Assembly: GCF_041675725.1 (NCBI RefSeq) | Contig: NZ_JBAYTI010000004.1 | Coordinates: forward strand, 1-64,000 | Reading direction: 5' to 3' | Origin: Castellaniella sp041675725 | GTDB taxonomy: Bacteria; Pseudomonadota; Gammaproteobacteria; Burkholderiales; Burkholderiaceae_B | DNA length: 64,000 bases | Part shown: piece after piece, positions 44,417-52,775 of the stretch | Position numbering within the stretch: position 1 is the first letter of the stretch | Layout of the letters: each line of letters begins with the position of its first letter | The notes under the pieces: model-generated | Seen by the model: only the letters and a program-made list of their open reading frames with translations | The model's database searches: none | What the model was told of the DNA's origin: nothing | Position numbers and translations under genes: made by a program

Positions 44417-44872
44417 TCAGGCCATTTCACCTTGCACAGTAAGGGTGACGTCGGCCACCACATCTGCATGCAGTGCCACCTGCAACGGGAATTCACCCAC
44501 CGCCTTGATGGCCCCATCGGGCATGCGCACCTGGCCTTTGTGCACGTCTTCGAAACCGGCTGCCTGCAGGGCCCTCGCCACGTCCATGTTGGTGACCGAG
44601 CCGAACAGGCGCCCATCGACCCCAGCCTTCTGGCTGATCACCAGCGCGTAGCCGTGGATTTTGTCGGCCAATGCCTGGGCAGCGGCCAGCTTTTCAGCCT
44701 GATGCCTTTCGAGTTCGGCGCGGCGCGCCTCGAACTCTTTCAGGGCCGCATCTGTGGCCCGCCGCGCAATCTTCTGGGGGATCAGATAGTTGCGGGCATA
44801 GCCATCGCGCACCCGAACCACGTCACCCAGATTGCCCAGGTTGTAGACTTTTTCAAGCAGAATGACTTGCAT
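44417..44872 (-). CDS. rplI: 50S ribosomal protein bL9
   Basis: A 151-residue bL9, typical size. MQVILLEKVYNLGNLGDVV and VRDGYARNYLIPQKIA form the rRNA-binding N-domain. A long helix (about 41-75) joins the C-domain with GRLFGSVTNMDVARAL. It follows rpsR by 13 bp. Confidence 0.97.
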   Translation of the reverse strand: MQVILLEKVYNLGNLGDVVRVRDGYARNYLIPQKIARRATDAALKEFEARRAELERHQAEKLAAAQALADKIHGYALVISQKAGVDGRLFGSVTNMDVARALQAAGFEDVHKGQVRMPDGAIKAVGEFPLQVALHADVVADVTLTVQGEMA

Positions 44873-44885
44873 GACGAGCGCCCTA

Positions 44886-45158
44886 TCAGTGGTGGTTGTC
44901 GGTGTACGGCAGCAGGGCCAGGAAGCGGGCCCGCTTGATGGCGGTATCGAGCTGGCGCTGGTAGTGAGCCTTGGTGCCGGTGAGACGCGCCGGGATGATC
45001 TTGCCGTTTTCCTGGATGAAGTCGCGCAGGGTGTCGAGGTCTTTGTAATCGATTTCCTCGACCTTGGCCGCGGTGAACCGGCAGAACTTGCGCCGCTTGA
45101 ACAGAGGGTTCTGCTGGCCAAACCGGCGCTTGTCTTTGGGCTTCTTGAAATATGCCAT
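44886..45158 (-). CDS. rpsR: 30S ribosomal protein bS18
   Basis: A 90-residue small-subunit protein with the typical CRFTAAKVEEIDYKD and GKIIPARLTGTKAHYQRQL. It works beside S6. It lies 46 bp after priB and 13 bp before rplI. Confidence 0.97.
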   Translation of the reverse strand: MAYFKKPKDKRRFGQQNPLFKRRKFCRFTAAKVEEIDYKDLDTLRDFIQENGKIIPARLTGTKAHYQRQLDTAIKRARFLALLPYTDNHH

Positions 45159-45204
45159 GATAAATGCCTATATCGATGTGCCAGCTAGCCGCTGGCGGAT
45201 GGAT

Positions 45205-45510
45205 TCAAAGTGTCTTGAACTGCTGTACATGCAGGACCAGCTGGTCGGACCCTTGCCGCTGCGGAGCCAAAAAACCGCAGACTTGCAGCAGCGTGCCGGG
45301 CTCGATGGCAGCCAGCTGCTGCGCCAGAGGGCCGACCGCGACCGCCCGGATGCCAAAGCCAACCTGGCGCGACAGCCCGGCTTCGCTGGCTTCGCCCTGG
45401 TGTTCGAGCCGCAGGTGCGCGATGGGCGTACCCGCCGGCGTATGCCGCAAAGGTTCGACCTGGCTGGCCTGGGCGACGAGTTCGAGCTGGTTGACGGATC
45501 GCAGGGACAC
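45205..45510 (-). CDS. priB: Primosomal replication protein N (PriB)
   Basis: A 101-residue single-stranded-DNA binding OB-fold protein of the PriA-dependent replication restart system. Recognised by position between rpsF and rpsR and by LRHTPAGTPIAHLRLEHQG and LLQVCGFLAPQ, as in PriB. The start is GTG 45510, 4 bp after rpsF stops. Confidence 0.9.
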   Translation of the reverse strand: MSLRSVNQLELVAQASQVEPLRHTPAGTPIAHLRLEHQGEASEAGLSRQVGFGIRAVAVGPLAQQLAAIEPGTLLQVCGFLAPQRQGSDQLVLHVQQFKTL

Positions 45511-45514
45511 CGGG

Positions 45515-45880
45515 TCAGGAATTCTGGGTCTCGGTGGACGCCTTGCGGGCTTCGTCGCGCTCGACGGATTTCATCATCAGTGACGGCTCTGTGTGCGCAT
45601 GCCGCGTCTTGATGAACAGGTGACGCAAGATGGCATCATTGTAGCGAAACGAATGTTCGAGCTCTTCGAGGGCGACCGGGTTGCATTCGATGTTGAAACA
45701 CACGTAATGCGCCTTGACCAGCTTCTGGATGGGATAGGCCAGCTGACGGCGACCCCAGTCTTCGACCCGATGGATCTGACCGCCATGGCCGGTGACCATG
45801 GCCTGATAACGCTCGATCATGGCGGGCACCTGCTCGCTTTGATCGGGATGCACGATGAACACTACTTCGTAGTGACGCAT
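45515..45880 (-). CDS. rpsF: 30S ribosomal protein bS6
   Basis: A 121-residue bS6 with MRHYEVVFIVHPDQSEQVP and the VEDWGRRQLAYPI strand. AAGGAG precedes ATG 45880 at ideal spacing. A short acidic/charged tail (SVERDEARKAS) follows. The first gene of the ribosomal/replication run; its 90-bp leader holds a hairpin (45919-45938) that may serve autoregulation. Confidence 0.97.
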   Translation of the reverse strand: MRHYEVVFIVHPDQSEQVPAMIERYQAMVTGHGGQIHRVEDWGRRQLAYPIQKLVKAHYVCFNIECNPVALEELEHSFRYNDAILRHLFIKTRHAHTEPSLMMKSVERDEARKASTETQNS

Positions 45881-45970
45881 GATGGACTCCTTATGGATAT
45901 CTGTGCGGATGAACAGACAGCCCGACAGCACGGTGGCTTATCGAGCAAGTAACCATCTATATTAACATTT
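45881..45970 (-). promoter_or_regulatory. rpsF leader with a possible S6:S18-binding hairpin
   Basis: The rpsF 5' region. AGCC and GGCT arms (45938-45935 and 45922-45919 on the message strand) enclose ACCG next to a CG/CG pair. The ACCG in a bulge recalls the S6:S18 leader element known in many bacteria. TATAGA (near 45960) with a weak -35 (TAAGCA) could be the promoter. Both identifications are tentative. Confidence 0.3.
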
Positions 45971-46780
45971 TCAGTGGCTGCTTACCATGGCGTAGGCAGA
46001 ATGATTATGGATGGATTCGAAATTCTCGGCCTGTACCCGATAATGGCTGACGCCTGGCAGGTTCTGGACCACCATGGCCACGTCCCGAACCAGATCCTCG
46101 ACGAATTTCGGGTTCTCGTAGGCGTGTTCGGTGACGTATTTTTCGTCTGCCCGCTTGAGCAGGCCCCATAGCTCACATGAGGCCTGGGCTTCGATCCGCG
46201 CAATCAGGCCGGCCAGATCGGGGACCTGTCCGAGCGCCACACCGAGATCCAACGTGACCAGCGAGCGCTGGTTATGGGCGCCATAGCGCGAGATGGCCTT
46301 CGAGCATGGACACAGACTGGTCACCGGCACCTGTACCTGCAAGACGAACACCGAAGGCTGGTTCTTTTGGGCGCGCACCTGCCAGGACACCTGATAGTCC
46401 ATCAGGCTGCGAGCGCCGGATACCGGCGCCTGCTTGGCCACGAAATAGGGAAAAGCCAAGAGAATGTCGCCTGCCTGCACCTGCAGCAGGTCGAGCATGC
46501 GCTGCGCCATCTGCCCCAGGCCCTCGGCGGACAGGGGCTGCGAACGGTATTCCTCGAGCAGCGCAATGAAGCGCGACATGTGGGTCCCTTTCTCGGAGGC
46601 TGGCAGCGCCACGGTCATTTCGACTTCGGCGATAGTCGCCTGCGGCTCGCCACCCGCCGCAATCATCAGCGGCTGTCTCAGCCCCCGGACGCCGACGCGC
46701 TGTATCGGTATCTGGCGGGTGTCCGGCCCGCCCTGCACATCCGGCAGAGTGGTCAGCACCGGATCGAGCACGGTATTCAT
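45971..46780 (-). CDS. folE2: GTP cyclohydrolase IB (FolE2)
   Basis: A 269-residue FolE2, the alternative GTP cyclohydrolase that starts tetrahydrofolate (and queuosine) synthesis with various metals. VPVTSLCPCSKAIS holds the metal-binding cysteine, and ISRYGAHNQRS is a family motif. HAYENPKFVEDLVRDVA and the ENFESIHNH segment near the C-terminus match. The ATG overlaps the dxs stop by ATGA, so it is the last gene of ispA-dxs-folE2. Confidence 0.93.
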   Translation of the reverse strand: MNTVLDPVLTTLPDVQGGPDTRQIPIQRVGVRGLRQPLMIAAGGEPQATIAEVEMTVALPASEKGTHMSRFIALLEEYRSQPLSAEGLGQMAQRMLDLLQVQAGDILLAFPYFVAKQAPVSGARSLMDYQVSWQVRAQKNQPSVFVLQVQVPVTSLCPCSKAISRYGAHNQRSLVTLDLGVALGQVPDLAGLIARIEAQASCELWGLLKRADEKYVTEHAYENPKFVEDLVRDVAMVVQNLPGVSHYRVQAENFESIHNHSAYAMVSSH

Positions 46781-48636
46781 GTGAGCTTCCTTGACAAACG
46801 TTGACGGATGGACGCTTCGATACCGACGGCATCCAGCCCGAGGCGAGCCAGAATGGCCTTTTGCTCGCCATGATCGATGAATTCATCGGGCAGGCCCAAC
46901 TGCAGGATGGGGCGCTCGATGGCCTCTCGATGAAAGAATTCGGCCACGGCACTGCCAGCGCCCCCCATGATGGCAGCCTCTTCGATGGTCACGAACAGCG
47001 TGTGGTCCTGGGCGAGCTGCGCCAGCAGGGACTCGTCCAGGGGCTTGACGAAACGCATGTCGACCAGGGTGGCATCCAGCGCCTCGGCCGCGCCGGCCGC
47101 CTCGGGCAGCAGGGTACCAAAGACCAGCAAAGCGATGCCAGTGCCTGTGCGTCGCCGCACGGCCTGGCCGATTGCCACGCTCTCGAGACTGGTACCCGGC
47201 TCGGCCCCGCACCCGGCCCCGCGCGGGTAGCGCACCGAAGCCGGGCCTGCAAAGTGATAGCAGGTATTGAGCAGCAGGCGCGCTTCGTGCTCATCGGACG
47301 GGGTGGCGACCACCATGTTGGGAATACAGCGCAGGAAGGCAATATCGTAATTGCCGGCATGCGTGGCGCCATCCGCCCCAACGATACCCGCCCGATCGAG
47401 GGCAAAAGTGACGTCCAGATTTTGCAGGGCGACGTCGTGGATGAGCTGATCATAGCCGCGCTGCAGGAACGTGGAGTAGATCGCCACCACCGGCTTGTTG
47501 CCCTCGCAGGCCAGCCCTGCGGCGAAGGTTACGGCGTGCTGCTCGGCAATGCCGACGTCGAAATAGCGAGCGGGAAAGCGGCGTTCGAATTCGACCAGCC
47601 CACTGCCCTCGCGCATCGCCGGCGTGATGCCGATCAGCCTGTCGTCGTGGTCGGCCATATCGCACAGCCAGCGGCCGAATACCTGGGAGAAGCTTTGCCG
47701 CGACGGCCGGCTCGGCTTCTGGATGCCGACGGCCGGGTCGAAGCGGCCTGGCCCATGGTAGAGCACTGGATCCGCCTCGGCCAGCTTATAGCCGTGGCCC
47801 TTGCGCGTCACCACATGCAGGAACTGCAGCCCGCCCAGCTGCCGGACGTTTTCCAGCATGGGAATGAGCGCATCCAGATCATGCCCGTCGATGGGCCCCA
47901 TATAATGAAAGCCCAACTCTTCGAACAGCGTGGCGGGCGACAGCATGCCCTTGGCATGCCCTTCAAGTTTGCGCGCCAGCGCCAGGGCCGGCGGCACATG
48001 CTGCAGCACTGCGCGCCCCATCGTGCGCGCCCGCGCATAGAACTGCCCCGACAGCAGACGCGAAAAATAATAATTCAGGGCGCCCACCGGAGGCGATATG
48101 GACATGTCATTGTCGTTGAGCACCACCAGCAGGTTGACGTCCGAAAGCACGCCGGCGTTGTTGAGCGCCTCGAACGCCATCCCGGCCGTCATCGCCCCAT
48201 CGCCGATGACGGCAATGTGCTGGCGCTGCAGCCCCGCGTTGCGAGCCGCCACGGCCATGCCCAGGGCCGCTGAAATCGACGTCGACGAATGCGCGGTACC
48301 AAAGGCATCCCAGGGCGATTCACAGCGCCGGGGGAATCCGGAAATCCCGCCCCATTGACGCAAGCCCGCCATCGCCTCTCGTCGACCCGTCAGGATCTTG
48401 TGCGGGTACGATTGATGGCCGACATCCCAGACCAGCCGGTCATCCGGCGTATTGAAGACATAATGCAGCGCAAGAGTCAGTTCGACTGTCCCCAGGTTGG
48501 AAGACAGGTGGCCCCCTGTGCGGGCAACCGACTCGAGCACGAAAGCGCGCAGTTCGTCTGCCAGGGGGGCGAGATCCTGACGCTTCAGCCGGCGCAAATC
48601 GACCGGTGATTGGATCCCTTCAAGTAAAGTCGTCAT
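46777..48636 (-). CDS. dxs: 1-deoxy-D-xylulose-5-phosphate synthase
   Basis: Thiamine-diphosphate enzyme that joins pyruvate and glyceraldehyde 3-phosphate, the first step of the MEP isoprenoid pathway. 619 residues. HLSSNLGTVELTLALHYVF, the ThDP motif GDGAMTAGMAFEALNNAG and DVGIAEQHAVTFAAGLA are characteristic. It lies 32 bp after ispA and overlaps folE2. Supply of isoprenoid precursors would feed HpnCDE and undecaprenyl phosphate. Confidence 0.97.
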   Translation of the reverse strand: MTTLLEGIQSPVDLRRLKRQDLAPLADELRAFVLESVARTGGHLSSNLGTVELTLALHYVFNTPDDRLVWDVGHQSYPHKILTGRREAMAGLRQWGGISGFPRRCESPWDAFGTAHSSTSISAALGMAVAARNAGLQRQHIAVIGDGAMTAGMAFEALNNAGVLSDVNLLVVLNDNDMSISPPVGALNYYFSRLLSGQFYARARTMGRAVLQHVPPALALARKLEGHAKGMLSPATLFEELGFHYMGPIDGHDLDALIPMLENVRQLGGLQFLHVVTRKGHGYKLAEADPVLYHGPGRFDPAVGIQKPSRPSRQSFSQVFGRWLCDMADHDDRLIGITPAMREGSGLVEFERRFPARYFDVGIAEQHAVTFAAGLACEGNKPVVAIYSTFLQRGYDQLIHDVALQNLDVTFALDRAGIVGADGATHAGNYDIAFLRCIPNMVVATPSDEHEARLLLNTCYHFAGPASVRYPRGAGCGAEPGTSLESVAIGQAVRRRTGTGIALLVFGTLLPEAAGAAEALDATLVDMRFVKPLDESLLAQLAQDHTLFVTIEEAAIMGGAGSAVAEFFHREAIERPILQLGLPDEFIDHGEQKAILARLGLDAVGIEASIRQRLSRKLT

Positions 48637-48668
48637 AAGGTCATTGATTCGAGGCCGCGTGCGCCATG

Positions 48669-49586
48669 TCAGGACGAGCGGCCTATGATGAAATCAGATA
48701 ATTCGTGCAAACGCCGTGCGGACGGGCCCAGCGGCAACAGTGCCGTCTTGGCCTGTTCGTGCAGACTGGCCAGCAGATCGCGGGAATCGTCCAGCCCGAG
48801 CGTGGAGACATAGGTGGGCTTGTCGTGGGCCGCGTCCTTGCCCGGCGTCTTGCCCAGCGTACCGGCGTCGCCCGTCACGTCGAGGATATCATCGACGACC
48901 TGAAAGGCCAGCCCCATCGCCAGGGCATAGGCTTCGAGCCCAGTTCGCACGGTCGAGCTGGCCCCCGCCACCACGCCCCCCAACAACACACTGGCCTCGA
49001 GCAAAGCACCCGTCTTCATCCGATGCATCTGCTGCAGTGCTGCCATCGACATGGTACGCCCGGCATGCGCGCAATCGACCGCCTGCCCACCCACCATGCC
49101 GTCGCTGCCGGCTGCCCGCGCCAGCAGCTGCACCGCCTGCACCACCAGCGCCGGCGCGATCGGCATTTGGGCCAGGCAATCAAAGGCCAGTGGCTGCAAG
49201 GCGTCGCCCGCCAGCATGGCCAGGGCCTCGCCGTAGCGCCGATGCACTGTTGGCTGCCCACGGCGCAGATCGTCGTCATCCATACAGGGCAGATCATCGT
49301 GCACCAGTGAATAGGCATGAACGAGTTCGACCGCGGCTGCGGCGTTGTCGAGCGCGACATCGAGGACATCGGGCGGCCCGCCGGCCGAACGGCTGGCCTC
49401 GCCCGCGGCCATGACCAGCGCAGCGCGCACCCGCTTGCCCGGCCCCAGCACGGCGTACCGCATGGCCGCGTGCAGATGCGCCGGATCGGAATCGCCCGGA
49501 TCGGGCAGCAGCTCGTCCAGCACGGACGTGGTACGCTCGACCGTGGCGCGCAGCCAGTCTTCGAATTCAGGCAGGGCCGACGTCAT
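48669..49586 (-). CDS. ispA: Farnesyl diphosphate synthase (polyprenyl synthetase)
   Basis: A 305-residue short-chain trans-prenyltransferase. The first Asp-rich motif is DDLPCMDDDDLRRG and the second DDILD. Two residues separate DD from D in the first motif, as in FPP synthases. ATG 49586 is chosen because the conserved region begins soon after; the frame upstream overlaps a divergent gene. The xseB gene that commonly precedes ispA is missing. Confidence 0.93.
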   Translation of the reverse strand: MTSALPEFEDWLRATVERTTSVLDELLPDPGDSDPAHLHAAMRYAVLGPGKRVRAALVMAAGEASRSAGGPPDVLDVALDNAAAAVELVHAYSLVHDDLPCMDDDDLRRGQPTVHRRYGEALAMLAGDALQPLAFDCLAQMPIAPALVVQAVQLLARAAGSDGMVGGQAVDCAHAGRTMSMAALQQMHRMKTGALLEASVLLGGVVAGASSTVRTGLEAYALAMGLAFQVVDDILDVTGDAGTLGKTPGKDAAHDKPTYVSTLGLDDSRDLLASLHEQAKTALLPLGPSARRLHELSDFIIGRSS

Positions 49587-49725
49587 GCCGCACAGGCCCC
49601 CTGGAGCGGGCCGGGCCAGCGCGGCTGGCAGTTGTCGGCCCGCCATGGCAGCTGGCAGCACGCATACGGAAAAACTTTGAACATGAGTATCATTTGTGCA
49701 TCCCAGTCTGGATTGTACGAGAACC

Positions 49726-50856
49726 ATGAGCACGCACGAAACTCCCACCCACCCAACCCCGAGGGGCCCCTTATCCGTCGATCATTACTTCGACCCGGGC
49801 ATCCTCGAAATCGAGCGTCAAAAGATCTTTTCCCGCAGCGCGAGCTACGTCGGACACGAGAAAATGGTCCCGGCCTCGGGCGACTGGCGCACGCTGGTCC
49901 ATGAAGGGGGTGGCCGCATGCTGCTGCGCGACGGCCAAACCGTTCGCCTGTTGTCGAACGTCTGCCGCCACCGGCAGGCGCTCATGCTGGGCAGCCAGGA
50001 CGGCCAAGTGCCTGATTGCGCTTCGGGCAACCTGTGCAGCACCGGCGGGCGCATCCTGTGCCCGGTGCACCACTGGAGCTACGACACCCGGGGCCGCCTG
50101 CTGAATGCGCCGCTGTTTCCGCGCACACCCGACGCGGCCCTCGAGTCGTGGCCGTTGTTCGACTGCCACGGCCTGCTGTTCGAGGGGGCCCGGGATCCCT
50201 CTGACGACTTGGGCCACCTGTTCACGCGCCCGGAATTCGATTTTTCGGGCTACGCATTGCATCACGTCGAAGTGCACCCATGCCGGTACAACTGGAAGAC
50301 CTTCATCGAGGTCTACCTGGAAGACTATCATGTCGGCCCATTCCATCCGGGCCTGGGCCAGTTCGTCAGTTGCGATGACCTCGAGTGGGAATTCGGCGAC
50401 TTCTTCAGCCTGCAGAAGGTGGGCATCCACCAGGCGCTGGGCCAACCCGGCAGCGATGTCTACCAGGCATGGCACACGCAGCTGCTGGCATACGCATCAG
50501 GCCAGGTACCCCACTTTGGCGCGCTCTGGGTGACGTATTTCCCGACCCACATGATCGAGGTTTATCCTTATTGCCTGGTGCTGTCCACCCTGTACCCCCA
50601 GGGCCCGCAGGATACGGTGAACGTCATCGAATTCTATTACCCCGAGGAGATCATCGCTTTCGAGCCCGAGTTCATCGAGGCGCAGCAGGCAGCCTACATG
50701 GAAACGGCCATCGAAGACGACGAGATCGCCGAGCGCATGGATGCCGGGCGGCGGGCGCTGATGCGGCGCGGCACCACGGAAAGCGGGCCCTACCAGCGGC
50801 CCCTGGAAGATGGCATGGACCACTTCCACGCCTGGTACCGGCGCATGATGGCCTGA
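49726..50856 (+). CDS. Rieske non-haem iron oxygenase, alpha-subunit type
   Basis: A 376-residue Rieske oxygenase with the N-terminal [2Fe-2S] domain and the C-terminal iron domain. The Rieske ligands are Cys80/His82 (CRH) and Cys112/His115 (CPVH). The 29 residues between them exceed the usual 16-17 and add Cys98 and Cys104. The iron ligands are His202 and His207 in YLEDYHVGPFHPG. The family includes choline monooxygenase and aromatic dioxygenases; the substrate here is unknown and no reductase or ferredoxin gene lies nearby. ATG 49726 fits the start; it diverges from ispA and converges on the sulfurtransferase gene. Confidence 0.85.
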   Translation: MSTHETPTHPTPRGPLSVDHYFDPGILEIERQKIFSRSASYVGHEKMVPASGDWRTLVHEGGGRMLLRDGQTVRLLSNVCRHRQALMLGSQDGQVPDCASGNLCSTGGRILCPVHHWSYDTRGRLLNAPLFPRTPDAALESWPLFDCHGLLFEGARDPSDDLGHLFTRPEFDFSGYALHHVEVHPCRYNWKTFIEVYLEDYHVGPFHPGLGQFVSCDDLEWEFGDFFSLQKVGIHQALGQPGSDVYQAWHTQLLAYASGQVPHFGALWVTYFPTHMIEVYPYCLVLSTLYPQGPQDTVNVIEFYYPEEIIAFEPEFIEAQQAAYMETAIEDDEIAERMDAGRRALMRRGTTESGPYQRPLEDGMDHFHAWYRRMMA

Positions 50857-50884
50857 GGCCAGCGCCCCTGCAGGGCCTCAGGCC
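50850..50884. terminator. Perfect hairpin shared by two convergent stop codons
   Basis: An 11-bp perfect inverted repeat (50850-50860 and 50874-50884, arms starting GGCCTCAGGC on the right) with a 13-base loop. The TGA of the Rieske gene and the TGA of the sulfurtransferase gene each fall in an arm. It could end both transcripts, but no T tract follows on either strand. Confidence 0.45.
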
Positions 50885-51744
50885 CCAGTGGCCACCGGGT
50901 GGCCAGGTCTGCTGCACCATTCGCTCCAGGAGCCCGGATACAGCGACGAGCCCGGCAAGCCGGCCAGCTCCATGGCAAACAGGTTATGACAGGCCGTGAT
51001 CCCCGAGCCGCATTGGTGCACGATGCCCTGCTTCAGGCGTTCACCCAATAGATCCTGAAACTCGGCCCGCAGGCGATCGGGCGACTTGAACCGGCCGTGC
51101 TCGTCGAGATTCTGCCCAAAGGGCCGATTCAAAGCGCCCGGGATATGACCGGCCACGGGATCCAATGGTTCTACCTGCCCCGCAAAGCGCTCGGGGGTAC
51201 GCGCATCGAGCACGGTAAAACGGGGTTGCGCCAGGTTGGCCAGGACGGCGGCGGCATCCACCACGGGCATGGCTGGCTGTGCAGCCAGACGCAGGCCCTG
51301 CATCGCCTGGGCTTCGCTGACCGAAGGGTTGCGCGTGCCGGTTTCAACCGCACCGCCAGCCGCCAGCCAGGCGGCCCAACCCCCATCGAGCACCGCAGCC
51401 GATTCGTGGCCAAGCCAGCGCAGCATCCACCATAAACGCGTTGCCATCGCGCCATTACCGGCGTCATAGACCACGACTTGCGCGCGAGCGGACAGACCCT
51501 GCGCGCGCATGAGCGAGGCAAAATCGGCACGATCGGGCAGGGGATGGCGCCCATTGTGACCGGACCGCGGCGCGCTGAGCTGGGTCTCGCAATCCAGGAA
51601 CAGCGCACCGGGAATGTGGCCGGTTTCGTAGGCCCGGCGCCCGGCCTGGAGATCCCCGAGATCGTGCCGAACGTCAAACACCAGGCATCCTGGGCGGGCC
51701 AGCCGTTCATGCAAGTCGGACGCCTGGATCAACAAGGTATTCAT
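50878..51744 (-). CDS. sseA: 3-mercaptopyruvate sulfurtransferase (SseA type)
   Basis: A 288-residue protein of two rhodanese domains. The catalytic loop of the C-terminal domain is CGSGITACHN, which is the mercaptopyruvate sulfurtransferase form (CGSGVTA) rather than the thiosulfate form. LVFDVRHDL and FTVLDARTPERFAG mark the two domains. The ATG overlaps the upstream permease stop by ATGA. Confidence 0.9.
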   Translation of the reverse strand: MNTLLIQASDLHERLARPGCLVFDVRHDLGDLQAGRRAYETGHIPGALFLDCETQLSAPRSGHNGRHPLPDRADFASLMRAQGLSARAQVVVYDAGNGAMATRLWWMLRWLGHESAAVLDGGWAAWLAAGGAVETGTRNPSVSEAQAMQGLRLAAQPAMPVVDAAAVLANLAQPRFTVLDARTPERFAGQVEPLDPVAGHIPGALNRPFGQNLDEHGRFKSPDRLRAEFQDLLGERLKQGIVHQCGSGITACHNLFAMELAGLPGSSLYPGSWSEWCSRPGHPVATGA

Positions 51745-52652
51745 GGTGCATCTGCCTCCTGCGGGCGGGCGCCCGCCGCTGAATGTTCACTGATACCACG
51801 CAAGATACGCGCCTCGGCATGGGTGCGCCACACGGACAGCATACCCGAGGCGATGATCAGCGCCATGCCGGCCCATGCGAGCGGTGCTGGCCGGTCGCCC
51901 CAGAAAACCACACCGATCAGGGCGGCAAAGATGATGGTCGTGTACTGCAGCGCCGCCGTCAAGAGGGTGGAACCGAGGCCAAAAGCCCGCGTCATCGCCA
52001 ACTGCCCCACGAGCCCCGCCACCCCCAGGCCGATCAACGCCAGCACGGTCAGGGGCGTACGGGTGTGCCAGCCATTGATCGCGATGCCCGCCAAGCCGCT
52101 GAGGCTCGCGCCCATGGAAAAAATCAGCACAGTGCGCCATTCGGGTTCGCCGATACGGCCCAATTGGCGAATCTGCATCATCGCCACGGCCGACAAGGCG
52201 CCGGCAGCGAGCCCCAGCAGGGCCGCCAGCCATTGATCGTGCTCGATGCTGGGCCGCAACACGCCCAACACCCCGAGAAAGCCGGCCAGAACCGCCATGA
52301 CGCGCACGGGATCCCGCTGCGCACCACCGAAGAACAGCATCCAGCCGCCAATGAACAGCGGGGCGGTGTAGTTCAGGCTGATCGCCGTGGGCAGCGCCAG
52401 GTGCGACAATGCGTAAAAACCCAGCCACATGGACAGGATGCCGCTCAGGTTGCGCCAGATATGAAAGCGCCAGCTGACAGGGCGCAGCCGCCTGCGGGTG
52501 GAACGGGCCCAGAAGAACAACAGCAGCACCGAAGGCAACCCGCGAAACAGCACGATTTCGGGCAGGCTGGCGGTGCCATCGGCAGCCACCTTGATCAGGG
52601 CCCCCATCATGGCGAACATGGCGCACGCCAGCAACATCCATAAAGACTGCAT
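51741..52652 (-). CDS. EamA/DMT-family permease
   Basis: A 303-residue membrane protein with about ten helices and two EamA repeats, of the drug/metabolite transporter superfamily. MLLACAMFAMMGALIKVAADG, YALSHLALPTAISLNYTAPLF and FGLGSTLLTAALQYTTIIFAALIG are typical of the YdcZ/RhaT-like EamA branch. The substrate is unknown. ATG 52652 opens at the first helix. It overlaps sseA and diverges from htpX. Confidence 0.83.
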   Translation of the reverse strand: MQSLWMLLACAMFAMMGALIKVAADGTASLPEIVLFRGLPSVLLLFFWARSTRRRLRPVSWRFHIWRNLSGILSMWLGFYALSHLALPTAISLNYTAPLFIGGWMLFFGGAQRDPVRVMAVLAGFLGVLGVLRPSIEHDQWLAALLGLAAGALSAVAMMQIRQLGRIGEPEWRTVLIFSMGASLSGLAGIAINGWHTRTPLTVLALIGLGVAGLVGQLAMTRAFGLGSTLLTAALQYTTIIFAALIGVVFWGDRPAPLAWAGMALIIASGMLSVWRTHAEARILRGISEHSAAGARPQEADAP

Positions 52653-52775
52653 GCTTCTTACCACGTTCGGGCTACCGTTTGGAAATTCGATACTATACAC
52701 TTTCGTAAAACTCGGGACGATCGCACGCGTACCCCGGCAACCTGGGCTTCAGCCCCGCCACCACACCCCATTTTC

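Noticed and set aside
52746..52771. Heat-shock sigma-like promoter (CTTCAG, 14 bases, CCCCAT) before htpX
   Set aside because: The -10 would be only five bases before the ATG, so transcription would start inside the gene.
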